Origin: Naematelia aurantialba
Taxonomy: Eukaryota > Basidiomycota > Tremellomycetes > Tremellales > Naemateliaceae
Direction of reading: 5' to 3'
NCBI GenBank assembly: GCA_021527695.1
Contig: JAKFAO010000010.1
Coordinates: forward strand, 1,294,776-1,358,775
Length of the DNA stretch: 64,000 bases
Below the pieces are notes generated by a model. It worked only from the letters and a program-made list of their open reading frames with translations, searched no databases and was not told the origin of the DNA. The position numbers were made by a program, and so were the translations under genes. Numbering within the stretch: position 1 is the stretch's first letter; every line of letters begins with the position of its first letter. This document shows positions 25,265-36,366 of this stretch, piece by piece.

Positions 25265-25664
25265 TCTCACTAGGATGCTGGTAGCGACAGAAATGCCGTG
25301 AGGAGGTGGAAAAGGAGGAGCTGACCAAAATGGGCTTCATACTTGCTGCTCTCCCCCCCGGGGGGTTATAACAGATCCCATGTGAGCCAATGGGATGTCG
25401 CCCTCAATGACGACGTACTCTCGCAGTGCTCTGATAACTCTTCATTTTTTAATTTCAGGGGGGGGCTTGGAGTGGCGGCCCTCTCTGCATGGCGTCTGGT
25501 CCACGTCAAATCCTCATTGTGGCAACGCCCATCTATGCAGAAGAAGCAAATAAATCACTAAGCGAAGAGTACATTCCGAATCCGACACGGACGCCTGTGA
25601 CAAAAAATATCTGTTCCCTCCCCAGTTACTCCCCATCGAGCCGCATCCTCTGCTGCCGTGGCAC
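25265..25664. promoter_or_regulatory. Upstream region of the C2H2 regulator, with cluster motif
   Basis: GGAGGAGCTG at 25314-25323 (AGCTCCTCC on the minus strand, 50 bases before the start codon) matches the motif in the two divergent promoters of the cluster. A C/G8-type run lies at 25353-25364 and a G8 at 25458-25465. No gene seen. Confidence 0.5.
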
Positions 25665-27656
25665 TTAGAAGCCCTCGTATCGCCATCCAATGTCGAGCTG
25701 CTGCTGCGTGACGCCAGTCTTCATCACCTCCCGAGCAGCGTCGCCACCTGCATCGAGCTTGCGGTTCTGGGCCCGCACGTAGAAGCGGTAGCCAGTGATA
25801 GTCAGGGCGAACAGAGAGGCGCAGCCGAGCACTGTTTAAGAGTCAGACGAGGCTGGCGCGAGAAAAAGTCATGCAGATACGTACAAGTGCCAAACGCAGC
25901 AAAGTAGCGCGGGGAAGAGTAGTACAAGTAACTGGCCCAGATGTTACTGGTGCCTCCGACAGCGTTCAGAAGCGCAATGGTGGCTGCACGCTTCGCGACA
26001 GGACGGGGCATGTGGTGGTTGATCGTCTTGTATAGGAGAAGCTGAGGACCAACTACCGTATGGTCAAAATTGATTTTTGGTCCTCGAGACAACAAAGGGA
26101 GACATACCACTGCTGCACGGCATGAGCATCATGGCAAAGTACCTCGCGCCAACGCTGGTGGTAGCCATGCAAATAATGTAGGTTACAGACGCAAGAGCGA
26201 TGCTCCCCATGATAAGCGGGTACATGGTGTTGCGACGCTGCGCTCCAGTCAGCTTTGATTATGGCCCCAGGCTGGTATACTCACGTCACTCCAGTAAAGG
26301 AGACCGCAATACCAGATTCCAGCCCAGACTGAGAGGATCAGCTCTATACTTAGTCGTGGATGGAGTGGCCTACCATATGGCGGAGCCGTGAGAAGCAACG
26401 AGATCAAAGAGCTGTACCCGAGCGTCGCGACGATCGAAGGGAAGAAGTTGGCAATGGAACCTTGGCCTTGGGACATCATGTTGCAGAAGATAAGGGCGTA
26501 CACCTATAAGAATCAATACCCGAGCCTTCCTGTCCACTTGGCTGTCGCTCACCTTCGGGTCACGGAAGCATGTCTTGAAGCCTTCCCAAGTGCCGATCTT
26601 CTCGTGGCCTTCTGCGGCACCCGCCTCTCTCTCGATACGCCAAACGGCCATGTCTCGCTCGTCTTGGGTGAGCATGCGGGCGTTGTGGGGGTATTCAGGC
26701 TGAGAGAGTTAGTCTTGTCAAAAACCAAAGGACCAGCTCCTCACCATGAAGAAAGCAAAGGTGAGAGCTAAGAAAACGGTAACGGATCCTTCTCTGATTG
26801 GGCATCAGCAGTATTTCATCGCGCTCGTGTGAGGAGACCGACATGATGAAGAGCCATCGCCATCCAGCGAGCCCGTGAAGGCCCTTCATCTTCAGGCAAC
26901 CGGCGGCAATGAGACCACCAAAAGCGTTGCCAACCTGCTGTCCGATGTAAAGTCCGGCAATGCGCTTTCCAAGTTCGTTCTTCGTGTACCATGAGCTGAG
27001 GAGGAAGATGACACCGGGGAAGAAGACCGCCTCGACAATACCCAGCATGATTCGGGCAGCCAGGAGCGTGTGATACGAGTTGACAGCGGCTGTAGCTGCA
27101 CTGATTACTCCCCAAATAGTAGCGGCGGTGCAGATGTCTGGCACACATCGTCAGTTCCTGTGATGGTCTCAAGCGTAAAGAGAAATAACGAACAGAGACC
27201 GGGGCGTGTAATACGAGAGATCAACAGGTTACTTGGGATCTGCGCGGGCAAGTAGGTCACAAAGATGATCGAGACCGAGGTGGCGAATTCCTGGGTCGTC
27301 ATGTTGAGGTCGGTCATGATGCCTTGGAGTTTGGCAGAGCCAAGGTTCTGACGGTCGATGTCTTTGAAAATAAGTAGACGAAATCTGACATGAAGATGTC
27401 TCCCTCACAGTTCAAGATGTACAAAGTCGCAATGACCGGCCTTGTGACATCAGCCATTGGTTGAACAAATTTGTAACTTTGCTCACATGATGATACGGTC
27501 AGCCTTTCGGACGACCCGCTTCTCAAGGGCCTCCATCTCCTCATCAGTGAGGTCACGGAGGCTGTCGGGCCGGGGGACCCCGTAGTCAACAACGGCGTGT
27601 TGGTCGACGACGACTTGGTCCTTTTCAACGTCGAGGCTAGATTCGTGTAGACTCAT
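25665..27656 (-). CDS. MFS permease of the anion:cation symporter type (Dal5/Tna1-like)
   Basis: Uptake of organic anions such as allantoate, nicotinate, ureidosuccinate or dipeptides in known relatives. The start ATG at 27654-27656 gives MSLHESSLDVEKDQVVVDQHA and a cytosolic tail with LTDEEMEALEKRVVRKADRIIM, common in this family. Span 1 leads to the segment NLGSAKLQGIMTDLNMTTQEFATSVSIIFVTYL. RIMLGIVEAVFFPGVIFLLSSWYTKNELGKRIAGLYIG is the family's span 4-5 signature. The central loop is MLTQDERDMAVWRIEREAGAAEGHEKI. Later exons carry YALIFCNMMSQGQGSIANFFPSIVATLGYS and NHHMPRPVAKRAATIALLNAVGGTSNIWASYLY. The tail TGVTQQQLDIGWRYEGF ends at 25665. At least eight exons. Confidence 0.87.
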
Positions 27657-28151
27657 GGTGGATATTGGGCGTTCTGGGCAGGTCTGGGAGTATCTGCCGG
27701 GAGAGGTTGGGGAGAAACATCACCCTCTGATGCGTGTTATATGCCTGTTTGAAAGTCGGACAGAGATAAGGTGGATGTGTCCAATCGCCAATGAGCGGGA
27801 TGACAATGGACATCCACTTTGAGAGCTCCTCCCGCAACGGTGAGCCCCGCACCCAGTACCCGCCTGTCACCGCTCGTCTATCAGCAGCCCCAGTGTCTTG
27901 TGATGGTCCCGGAGGTTCGGTCCGACCCGGAGCATTACGTGGGTGGCTGATGCACATGCACAGGCAAGCGCAGCTCCTCCCGCTTGCTCCTCCCTTTCGG
28001 TACCCCGAGGTGACTCACACCAGTCTTCTGGAGGAGCTCAATTGCGACGGTCCTCCTACTTATACCGGCCGCGTCGGATTGACGCACGCCTCCTCCCGTT
28101 CGCTAGGCTTCTTGAATCCCCTACAACTGCAACCAAGCCATCAGCACCAAG
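27657..28151. promoter_or_regulatory. Divergent promoter with repeated AGCTCCTCC motifs
   Basis: 495 bases between the permease (minus) and RidA (plus) starts. AGCTCCTCCCG occurs at 27824-27834 and 27972-27982, a GCTCCTCCC at 27986-27994, the inverted form GGAGGAGCTC at 28030-28039, and CCTCCTCCCG at 28089-28098. Five related sites in 280 bases far exceed what the base composition suggests. A TATA-like CTTATACC lies at about 28059. Confidence 0.65.
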
Positions 28152-28703
28152 ATGTCTCGCGAATTGATCAGCAACGACGAGTTTCCTCCCAAACCCCACA
28201 ACTGTGCGTCGTGTCGTGTATGGACGACGGTATGTCTAACCCAGTGTAGGCCCAGCAGTCAAGGTCCCCGGCCTTGTCTTCTGCGCTGGCCAGACAGCAA
28301 CCGGGGAGATCAAGCAAGCTACTGTATGTTGCCTCGACGAAAGACCTGGAGTTTGGCTTACCGGCTCAGACAACCGCGCTCAGCAACCTGCAGAAAGTCC
28401 TCGAGTTGTCCGGATCGTCCCTCGACAAGGTGCTCAAGTACAATGGTGAGCTTATCAAAGAAGCCTCACAAGTCAGTGCCGGGTTGCTGACCAATACACA
28501 GTGTACTTGCAAGACATGAAGGACTTTGCAGCCATGAACGAGGCGTACATTGCAGTGAGTTGTCTGGCACAGCACAGCCTAGAATTCTGCTGAAGAGGCT
28601 CTCTCAGTTCCTCCCAAAGAACCCTCCTTCGCGCACTTGCATCCAGGCAGGCTGTCTCCCCGGTGGATCCATCATCGAGATCGAGTGCATCGCCCAGGCA
28701 TAA
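28152..28703 (+). CDS. RidA/YjgF/Mmf1 family deaminase
   Basis: Hydrolyses reactive enamine/imine intermediates (2-aminoacrylate type) to keto acids and ammonia. The start ATG gives MSRELISNDEFPPKPHN. After an intron of about 48 nt the frame resumes as GPAVKVPGLVFCAGQTATGEIKQAT, the first strands of the fold. Later exons give ALSNLQKVLELSGSSLDKVLKYN, VYLQDMKDFAAMNEAYIA and FLPKNPPSRTCIQAGCLPGGS. The catalytic Arg is in PSRTCIQ and the usual Glu pair in IIEIECIA. Stop TAA at 28701-28703. About 117 residues over five short exons. No transit peptide, so probably cytosolic. Divergent from the permease, sharing motif-rich upstream DNA. Confidence 0.87.
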
Positions 28704-29115
28704 GGGTCCAGTCTCATAGATATCCATCGTCTGTATCATACTACTGCATGCATCGTACGACTGTTCATACCATCCGCAGTCTGAGACTTGATCTTGACTC
28801 GGGATTCGCAATTGGCCGTTGAGATTCGAGGCAGCAGGACGTCCAATGGTCAGATGCACGCTGACAGTGACCCGCAGAACGCGTGACCGGCGTATGCAAG
28901 CATGCGAGCCCTCGACTTGGGATGCAAAGCAACTGTGCATCCGGGCACAAGGCCACTTTGAAATCTATTGACCAACAACCTACCAGTTCAGAATTAGACA
29001 TATCTGTCGGTCAAGGCCAGTGCCAAGGCTATCCTCAATGACCGGGCCGCGCATGACGACTCTGCTTCTTAGCCCGTACAGTAGAATACATGCAAATGAA
29101 ATACAGAGTCTACCT
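28704..29115. other. Convergent spacer, no gene seen
   Basis: 412 bases between the 3' ends of the RidA and aldolase genes. No conserved coding pattern or strong repeat seen. Confidence 0.5.
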
Positions 29116-30064
29116 CTAACCCCTAACGCACTCGATCTGCGCAGTGTACCAGTTGGTGATGGCCTTGGTGTCACCAGTAATGGCGAGACTGTCAAACTTG
29201 GCAGCCGCCTTTGCCGCCTGAGGTCCGTCGTTGACGAGACGTCCGACCCACTTGCCGTGCTTTCGTGCAGCCGCGACAATCTTCTCGATGGCTTCCACGA
29301 ACACGGGCTCGTCACCTTTTGCTGGAGTATAGCCAAGAAGGGACTGGGCCAGGTCATTTGGGCCGATGAATAGGTAGTCTGGCATCATCAGCATCTAGAA
29401 CTGTCGTGCGGTGCGTGACATACCGACACCCGGGACGGCGGCAATCTCCTCGACGTTCTCCACACCCTGCTTAGTCTCAATCTGGACGATGGTGAGGAGG
29501 GTCTCGTTGGCAGTCTTCATGTACTCGGGAGTTGTGACGCCGTAGCCGATGGAGGGGAAGAACGAGCCTTGACCGCGGAGGCCGAGGGGAGGGAATTTGC
29601 TGTAAGTGACGACTGCAGCTGCTTCTGCTGCAGTGTTGATCATGGGCACCATCAAGCCACTAGAACTGATCAGCCTTGCTTCAACGCCACATCAGGCTGA
29701 GACTGACTGTGCTCCAGTGTCCAATGCACGCTTCAGGAGATCTGGTGCTGGTCCCCGCACTCGGATGATGGGGCTGACCCCAAGGGCGGAGATAGCGGCC
29801 ACAGAGTTGTGCATCTGGTCATCGCCAATGTGTCCGTGCTCGCAGTCGATGATGACGCCCTAGACGAATGTCAGTGATGATAAACGCAGAACACTTGCTA
29901 CTCACGTCAAGTCCGGTGAGTGCAATGACCTGGGCGTGGCGGACACTGGGGATGGCAATGAAGGTCATCAATGCAGTCTCATTCTTTCGCAACGTGTTGA
30001 GCAGACGAAGACGGGGGTTCTGGACCGTGGTAGTGTGTGCGTTGGGGCCGGTTGTGATAGCCAT
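29116..30064 (-). CDS. HpcH/HpaI family class II aldolase
   Basis: Metal-dependent retro-aldol enzyme; known members split 4-hydroxy-2-oxo acids to pyruvate plus an aldehyde. The start ATG at 30062-30064 gives MAITTGPNAHTTTVQNPRLRLLNTLRKNETALMTFIAIPS. The catalytic His is in IIDCEHGHIGDDQ (after an intron near 29900-29860). The arginine loop is PIIRVRG, and IQIETKQGVENVEEI with GPNDLAQSLLG carry the metal-binding Glu and Asp. The phosphate/pyruvate segment PPLGLRGQGSFFPSIGYG precedes them. Three or four small introns. The end is WYTAQIECVRG. Fungal members are often annotated as 2,4-dihydroxyhept-2-enedioate aldolases, but the substrate here is unknown. Divergent from the 2-oxoglutarate oxygenase. 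Confidence 0.87.
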
Positions 30065-30509
30065 TTTGAGTTGTGTTATGTAGTAAGTCTACGCAGATTT
30101 GGTGACGGTGTTCTGAGAGAGAGCAGAATGCAGAGGGTGAGTACAGTGAGTCGTTATATACCATGCGGCCTGGTTTGCCTGTGCAGTATCGACACTGCTC
30201 CTCCTCAACAGTCCAATAGGCGGCGTCGCATCTCACCGAAGAGGAGCTGCCTGAGAGGGGCTATGCAGTTATGCATGCACTAAGCTGTAGAGCAACAATA
30301 ATATTTGCCTGCCCCGCCCCATGCCGGGAGGAGTGAAGGCGGAGGAGCTCCTCCCGTGCCTCTTTCGGCCTCCTCCTGCCATGCTCCGCCGGGAATGCGC
30401 AGGCTAGCAAGAGGTGGCTATCAGGCTGCTGCTATATATCAAGCAAGGTGAGCTATGTCCAAGGTCTCCTCATTCCTTGACACATACCCAGTTCCATCGC
30501 TAACTAAGC
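30065..30509. promoter_or_regulatory. Divergent promoter with palindromic GGAGGAGCTCCTCC
   Basis: A perfect 14-bp palindrome, GGAGGAGCTCCTCC, lies at 30341-30354, flanked as CGGAGG...CTCCCG. Nearby are GGGAGGAG (30326-30333) and CCTCCTCC (30369-30376). The palindrome joins the two orientations of the motif seen singly upstream of the other cluster genes, so it probably shows the full dimer site. CTATATATC near 30431 is a TATA candidate for the plus-strand gene. Confidence 0.65.
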
Positions 30510-31900
30510 ATGGTCGCCACTCCAGCTTTTAACCCTCCTTCCCCTTCCCTCCCGGGCAAGCCCCATGTCGACGACTGGGTTCCTCCTCCCGTCACCAAGG
30601 AGACACACAACTTTGCCGAACTCAGCTCTATCGACCTATCTCTCCTTGACTCTGATGACCCAGCTGTGGTCGAATCACTCGTTGAGCGCGTCAAGGTCGC
30701 CATCCGCGACGAGGGCTTCCTGTTCCTCGAGAACTACGGTGTCTCGCTTGAACAGGTGTGTCCCCTTATCTCATTTGTTCGACTTGTCTAATGGGACCTA
30801 GCTCCACCGGCAATTCTCACTCGCTCAATACCTCCACACCCATATTTCCGATGAGGACAAGCAGCGTCTCCTCTTTCACCCGGACACTGGTCGATGGGCC
30901 GGCTACAAGCACCCATACGGTTTCAAGGTAACGTGAATTGTCATATCTTCAGGGCGGCTGCTGATGATGCTAGCGCCACCGCTCCGTTCCAGATGGGATC
31001 GAGCAATTCAACTGGTACTCGGCCGAGTGGCAAGATCACAACCTCGTTCCCGAGTGTATCCGCCCCTTCATGGACGAGATTCAGGCCTTTGCCGAGGTGA
31101 GTCCCATGTCGCTATCAAACAGCCCTTGACTGACAAGATCATCAGTACCTGACAGGTTCGGTGAACCGCCGTCTTCTTACTCTGTTTTCCCGAGTGCTGG
31201 AACTGCCAGACGATTATCTCTGGGAAAATGTCCAGTCGCGCGACGGTCCCACAGGCGAGGGCTACTTCCGCCACGCCATCTTCCGCCCGGTACAGCAGGA
31301 GACGGTCGAGGCGTCAAAAGGTCTGCGCATGCACGGTCACACCGACTTTGGAACGACCACTCTCCTCTTCTCCGTCCCCATCTCCTGCCTCCAGATCTGG
31401 GGTCGCGATGAGGCTTGGCACTACGTGCCATACCACCCGGGAGCGCTGGTCGTCAACATTGGCGAGACGCTCGAGATCGTGTCGGGCGGCCACTTCAAGG
31501 CCACCCGCCACCGCGTGTACAAGCCGCCCGCCGATCAGTCTCACGAGGAGCGCCTGTCGCTGGTGCTCTTCAACAGCAGCAAGGGCGACCTTCGCATGAC
31601 CCCCGCTGCAGCATCCCCTCTCATCCAAAGAGAAGGTTGCATCGAGGAGCAGGGCGTGTACAAAGAGTTCAAGCGTGTCATGGATCTCGGTGTCCCCGTA
31701 AGTCCAACGCGCTCTAGCCATGCATTTCTGACTCGTAACAGGTCCCTTCCAACCGCCAATGGCGAGAGATCCAGATTGCCGAAGCCACCGACCCAACCGA
31801 CACTGTCCGCAACAGCATCGGAAAGGACCAGATCGTGGTCGATGGCAAGCTCATGCAAACCCGCGAATACATGGGTGTCAAGGTCCTGTTGCCTGTCTAG
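30510..31900 (+). CDS. 2-oxoglutarate/Fe(II)-dependent oxygenase (isopenicillin-N-synthase-like)
   Basis: Oxidises a small substrate with O2 and 2-oxoglutarate. The start ATG gives MVATPAFNPPSPSLPGKPHVDDWVPPPVTKETHNFAEL. The N-terminal DIOX_N part includes VKVAIRDEGFLFLENYGVSLEQ. The iron triad is visible: HTD in RMHGHTDFGTTTLL and the distal His in ATRHRVYKP (about 31515). The 2-oxoglutarate Arg follows in ERLSLVLF (RxS). Four introns (about 30755-30801, 30928-30974, 31096-31145 and 31699-31741) restore frame. The end is YMGVKVLLPV with TAG at 31898-31900. About 400 residues, no signal peptide. A fungal nicotinate cluster (hxn) also pairs such an oxygenase with a C2H2 regulator and Dal5-like carriers; the resemblance is noted only as a lead. 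Confidence 0.87.
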
Positions 31901-32407
31901 GCGGTTGTGTGTAGCTTTTCTCCGAGAGAGATCTATTATTTGTTGTCCATGCAGTACAGTTTAGATCACGAGCAAGCGGTGTCATGCTGATCGCTACGCG
32001 CTTGGACACGGCCCAGAGAATGGGACTCCAGCCTCATCCACTGTTTCCCCTGATTCTGTACAACTGAGTAGCTACGACTGAGGATCGGCTTCGCGGGAGC
32101 ACCAGTTGAGTCTTACATCGTGTAGGCCATCGGCGTCTTAGGTAACATTCTCGCTACACTTTGCGGTTTTACCCCTCTCTCTGACGAGGATATGATGGTT
32201 GTTGTCCCTCTATGTACAGTCTCGAGACTTCCCCTAAGCAAGCTCTGAGGTTTTCCAAGGGGACGGACCTAGCAATGATTCTTCTATTGAACAAGTGCGT
32301 TCCCAAGTCTCATGGCATGGGAGCAAGACCTGCCTCCGTCTTTACAGCTTGAAGATGCCATGCATGCTGTATGATTTTCCATGGCAAAATACGGAGAAAC
32401 AGTCATG
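31901..32407. other. Convergent spacer, no gene seen
   Basis: 507 bases between the 3' ends of the oxygenase and the GH140-like gene. No coding pattern, repeat or RNA recognised. Confidence 0.5.
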
Positions 32408-34217
32408 TCAACTCGCATCTACTGCGATGGCCTCGAGATACAACAGCCAATCCTGCTCATCGGGTGCAGTAAAGCTTCGACTGCCTAGTGACTCGCCAAC
32501 AGCGAAGGTCTCACGACTGCTAATCCGGGGGTCCCACCACCATGCTCTCCACGCATGCTTTCCTTTCAGCGCCTTTGTTAGATCCAACTCGACCTCCCCG
32601 CCAAACGGCAAGTGGACCATGGCCCACGCGCCATTGTCCTCCCGCATGCCCGAGATGAGCTCTTCCCCAGCAAGACCGGTGGCAGGTTCCTTGGTATCGG
32701 ACAAAATGAAGGACTGGTCTGGAATGCGACCGAAATAGCCTGGTAGACTCTCGACTATCCTTTTCGCGATCGCAGACATGAATGCGCCTGCGAGGTCGAG
32801 CTCGACATTCCAGTTGGTGAAAGCTACCGTCTGCAGGCAGTTAGTTGACACTCAGTCGCTGACGATTATGGTCACGTACAGGCGGTTGGATGGGGGGATG
32901 AGTCTTCGACTGGTCGTTGTGCATTTGCCCTTGATCTCAGCGCTTCTTCGCCCTTAGAGACATACAGATCGAGTTGACTCCATAAGTGTATCCACACGCA
33001 CCAGCGAATATCTGCCATGAGCCCCATTTACACATAAGACTCACCCCTTGCCAGGCGCCTCGGCGGATGTTATCCGCTGTCCAAAGTGGGTACGGTTTTC
33101 TGAACCAGTGCCTTGTATTCTCGTAGTGTGCCTCGAGATCGACCACGGGGCGAGGCCGACCGTCTGGTCTGGGCGAGCTGTACATTTTGCGGATCGGCTC
33201 ATAGCTGGACACTGCCCGCCACAAATGCGGTAGACACTTTGGATCGCTTGTTGCAATTCCAGTCTGCCCACCCGCAACGCCTTTTTCCTCCTCTTGGACT
33301 CGTGGCCGCGAAGCGGCGTTGTAATGGCCCGATTGGCAGGCGTCCATCGTGAGCCAGTCAGCGTCGGGGAACTGTGCCGATCCAGTGGACTCGAGTCCCT
33401 GTGGTAGCCAGACCTGAGCCGAGTGATAGATGATGAACGTCTTGTAGGACGGCAGCAGCGAGTGGGTCCGCTCGCCTTCAATCAGTCCTCGAGCCATGGA
33501 TTCGGTGAGATGACCATAGTCGGTCAGTGGGAGCTTGCAGATATCCTCTCCTCGGGCAGCAGCATCGCGGAACCATGCATTCCAGTATCGGTTCGAATCC
33601 CCTCCGAGGATGTATGGGAGATACGGATAGCGATGGCCGACAAATCGGCCAAAGGAATAGGCAGTCTCGTCGGTGAACAGGAAGGGCCCCTTGTAGTATC
33701 CTGAAGTGTGAGCCCTTGCGGTGGTTCATGAGCTTACCTCCGTTAACGTAGCGCCCCCAAGTAGGTACCAGAGCGACTCTGATGCCCAGACTTGTGGCAA
33801 GATCGATCACCCAATCGACAAACTCGTAGTAGGCAGGATTTGGCTTGGACAGGTCTGGCGCACTTCCTCCCTCAAAGGGCCATTCGCCGAATCGGTTAGG
33901 ATAGTCAAGTCCCCTGTTGTCAGTGGCTTTCGACAGCAGTCACTCACCCATGCTCAGCAAACAATACAATCATAACCACGTTGAAGCCTTTGGCGGCACG
34001 ATTGTGCAGATATCGTTCCGCTTCAGTCTTGTCAAGACTGTTATCAGTTGCTTTGGTCTGGCTATCCAGCCTACCGATGGAAGAGCTCCCACGCCGTGTC
34101 GGCTAACCAAAAGAACGGCTTGTCCGGCTGGGCATGTAGCGTAAGATGACGCCCATTCTGCGATGGCTCAATGGCCTGAGCAGCGTTGGCCTCAATCGCT
34201 GCAATGGCTCGGCTCAT
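32408..34217 (-). CDS. GH140-like (DUF4038) glycoside hydrolase
   Basis: Apiosidase-type hydrolase family acting on plant pectin side chains in its studied members. The start ATG at 34215-34217 gives [14 protein letters not shown], then [28 protein letters not shown], the family's opening. Next come [55 protein letters not shown] and the active-site strand [23 protein letters not shown] and [16 protein letters not shown] supply the probable catalytic acids. The C-terminal beta domain (about 32850-32410) matches the small domain usually fused to DUF4038. No signal peptide is visible, so it may act on imported oligosaccharides. It faces a sugar transporter across 430 bases. Specificity is inferred. 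Confidence 0.75.
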
Positions 34218-34650
34218 CGATCTGTCTGGTGCTGCTGAGTCCTCGTTGCTGGGCGAGCACGAGTAATCTAGAACGCCGTCCTCTATTTCGTTCAGTCTGC
34301 ATCCGACCGGAAAACCAAGCATCTCCTAAATCTTGCGCTACCCGGAAATGTCACACGAGCCGTTGGGCCGGCGGAATGAGCTTGTGCTTAACCCCGTTAC
34401 CCTTAACCAAAAGGTTGTCCACCTGAAGCGCGCCACTGGAGCGCCGCCGTCTTGGCATCCGGAGATGTCTGAGAGGGAGGTGAGGGTCTCCCGGATTTGG
34501 GCTGAAATTAGCGGAGAATGGTGGAGGATGGCAAAGTTGGTATAAATCGAGGATTCGGATCCCCACATAGCGCCCCTCGTCCAGTGCGAATTGTGCAGTG
34601 CTCCCTCCGAGGCTCCCGTAGACCCACCGAATTGGAACGATACCGTAATC
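34218..34650. promoter_or_regulatory. Divergent promoter, GH140-like gene and sugar transporter
   Basis: 433 bases between outward-facing starts. TATAAATC at about 34541 sits 110 bases upstream of the transporter ATG. A TAACCCCGTTACCCTTAACC stretch at 34388-34408 partly resembles telomere repeats but is not in tandem. Confidence 0.4.
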
Positions 34651-36366
34651 ATGAACTTCAAAGACTCGGCGCTGTATCAAGACCTGAATCCTACATTGGC
34701 CGCGGTGGCTGTCTTCTCGTCTCTAGGCGCATTCAGTTTTGGCTACGACAATAACTGGTAAAACCCATGACAAAGGTAACTGCTAATCCTCAGGTGGGGT
34801 GGGGTGATCGGTGCCACATACTTCAACAGACAATTTGGCTCGGGACACACGATTGTCGATGGAGAGAGCGTCCGCACGCTGAGCTCTTCTGACACCTCGA
34901 CAGGTACGGCGCTCGGCACTGCGGGTATCATGATCGGGTGTATGGTTGCGCCGTTCATCAACGAACGCTTTGGCCGCCGAGTGTCATTCACTGTCCTCGG
35001 TATCGTCGGTGTGATCGGCACCCTCATCCAGATCTGTTGCACATTCAACCGGTCCTACTGGGTGCTCGTAGGAGGTAAAATAGTAGTCAACATCTCTGTC
35101 GGCATCGCTTCTGCCGTGACAGGCGTGTACCAAGCCGAGTGCGCGCCGCACCGCATCCGAGGTGCTCTGGTCAACTGCTGTACGTGCGTCCTTGATTCCT
35201 GGCTGATTGGAAGACACCGTCGTCCAGAACGTTGGCACGCTGCTAGGCAACGCCGTCATGTTTGGTGTCCACGCCAAGTCAAATTCCCAAGTTTGGCTTG
35301 TACCAATAGGCCTCCAATTCGTGTTCCCCTTTGCTATCGCCATCGGGAGCCCATTCTTGCCCGAGTCCCCTCGATGGCTAGTGTCCAAGGGTCGCATCGA
35401 AGGTGAGGAGCAGATGGCCCAGCGCGTTGCTGAGAGCAGACGCCCAACGCAGCTTGCGCAGGCTTCGGGGTCCAGCAGCCACGGATACAGTACTCGCCAC
35501 CGAGATTGAGGAAATTCGTCTCGGATACGAACATCAGCGTTCCATCACATCGTCTGTCAGCTGGTTTCAGCTGTTCCGCAGCTCCGATCTCCGCCGTACC
35601 CTCATCGCCATCGGTATGCAGTGCCTTCAACAGGGTCAGGGAATCAGCTTTATGAACAACTACCTCAACGTCACGCTCCTTGCCCTAGGTTTCGCCAACA
35701 CGTACGAGCTCCTCGTGATCCTTTATTCGTGCAAGGTCATAATCTCTTTCCTGGGATATTACTTGCCAGATCGCATCGGCCGCAGGCCTCTCGTTCTTGG
35801 CGGTGCCATCATGCTACTTGGATGCATGTTGACCGTGGGAGCCTGTGCTGCGGTCACCGATAACCACCCAACAGGCTCCCTTGGTCGACTCACCCTGGCA
35901 GGCATCTTCATGTGGATCCTGACGTATTCATTCACCTGGGTGAGTTGATCGGGATGGACAGGTCTGATAAAAGTCTCCAATGCCATGGACCATTGCTGCT
36001 GAGGTGTCCTCCAACCCCTTGCGGGAGAAGACTCTCGCCGTTGCCGCCTGGTCAGGTTTTAGCGTCGGCCTCATCTCCAACTTGGTCGTTCCCTACATCC
36101 AGAATGAAGGTTACGGCAACTTGCAAGGAAAGATAGCATTCATGTGGGCGGGCTTTTCATTCTGTTCCATCGTCTTTTGCTACTTTTTCGTTCCCGAGTT
36201 CAAAGGCCGCTCCCTCGAGGACCTCGATGTCATGTTCGAAGCAAGGGTCCCAACCCTCAAATTCGGCAAGATCGATGTGGCTACTTTGCACCCCGAAGAG
36301 GTACGTCGCGCTCAGCAACTGGACCACAAGCTCCATACTAGCGAGGAGCACCTGGATCAAGTATGA
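34651..36366 (+). CDS. MFS sugar transporter (sugar porter family)
   Basis: Plasma-membrane sugar:H+ symporter or facilitator. The start ATG gives MNFKDSALYQDLNPTLAAVAVFSSLGAFSFGYDNNW. The family signatures are APFINERFGRRVSF (GRR loop), YQAECAPHRIRGALVN, LPESPRWLVSKGRIE, the span-7 motif MQCLQQGQGISFMNNY, PDRIGRRPLVLGG and, after an intron, PMPWTIAAEVSSNPLREKTLAVA. The C-terminal PEFKGRSLEDLDVMFEAR is the PET/PEF motif. A 37-nt intron at about 35400-35436 restores the reading SKGRIEDAQRSLRRLRG. Other introns lie near 34762-34793, 35180-35210 and 35941-35979. The stop is at 36366. The divergent GH140-like hydrolase suggests the sugar may be a pentose or pectin fragment. Confidence 0.88.

Noticed and set aside
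33589..33602. CGGTTCGAATCCCC resembles a tRNA T-loop.
   Set aside because: It lies inside the GH140-like coding sequence (the GGDSNRYW strand on the minus strand). No acceptor stem, D-arm or anticodon arm can be drawn around it.
34388..34408. TAACCC-like bases that might be an internal telomere remnant.
   Set aside because: Only two imperfect units, not tandem and not the TTAGGGGG type seen at the chromosome end.
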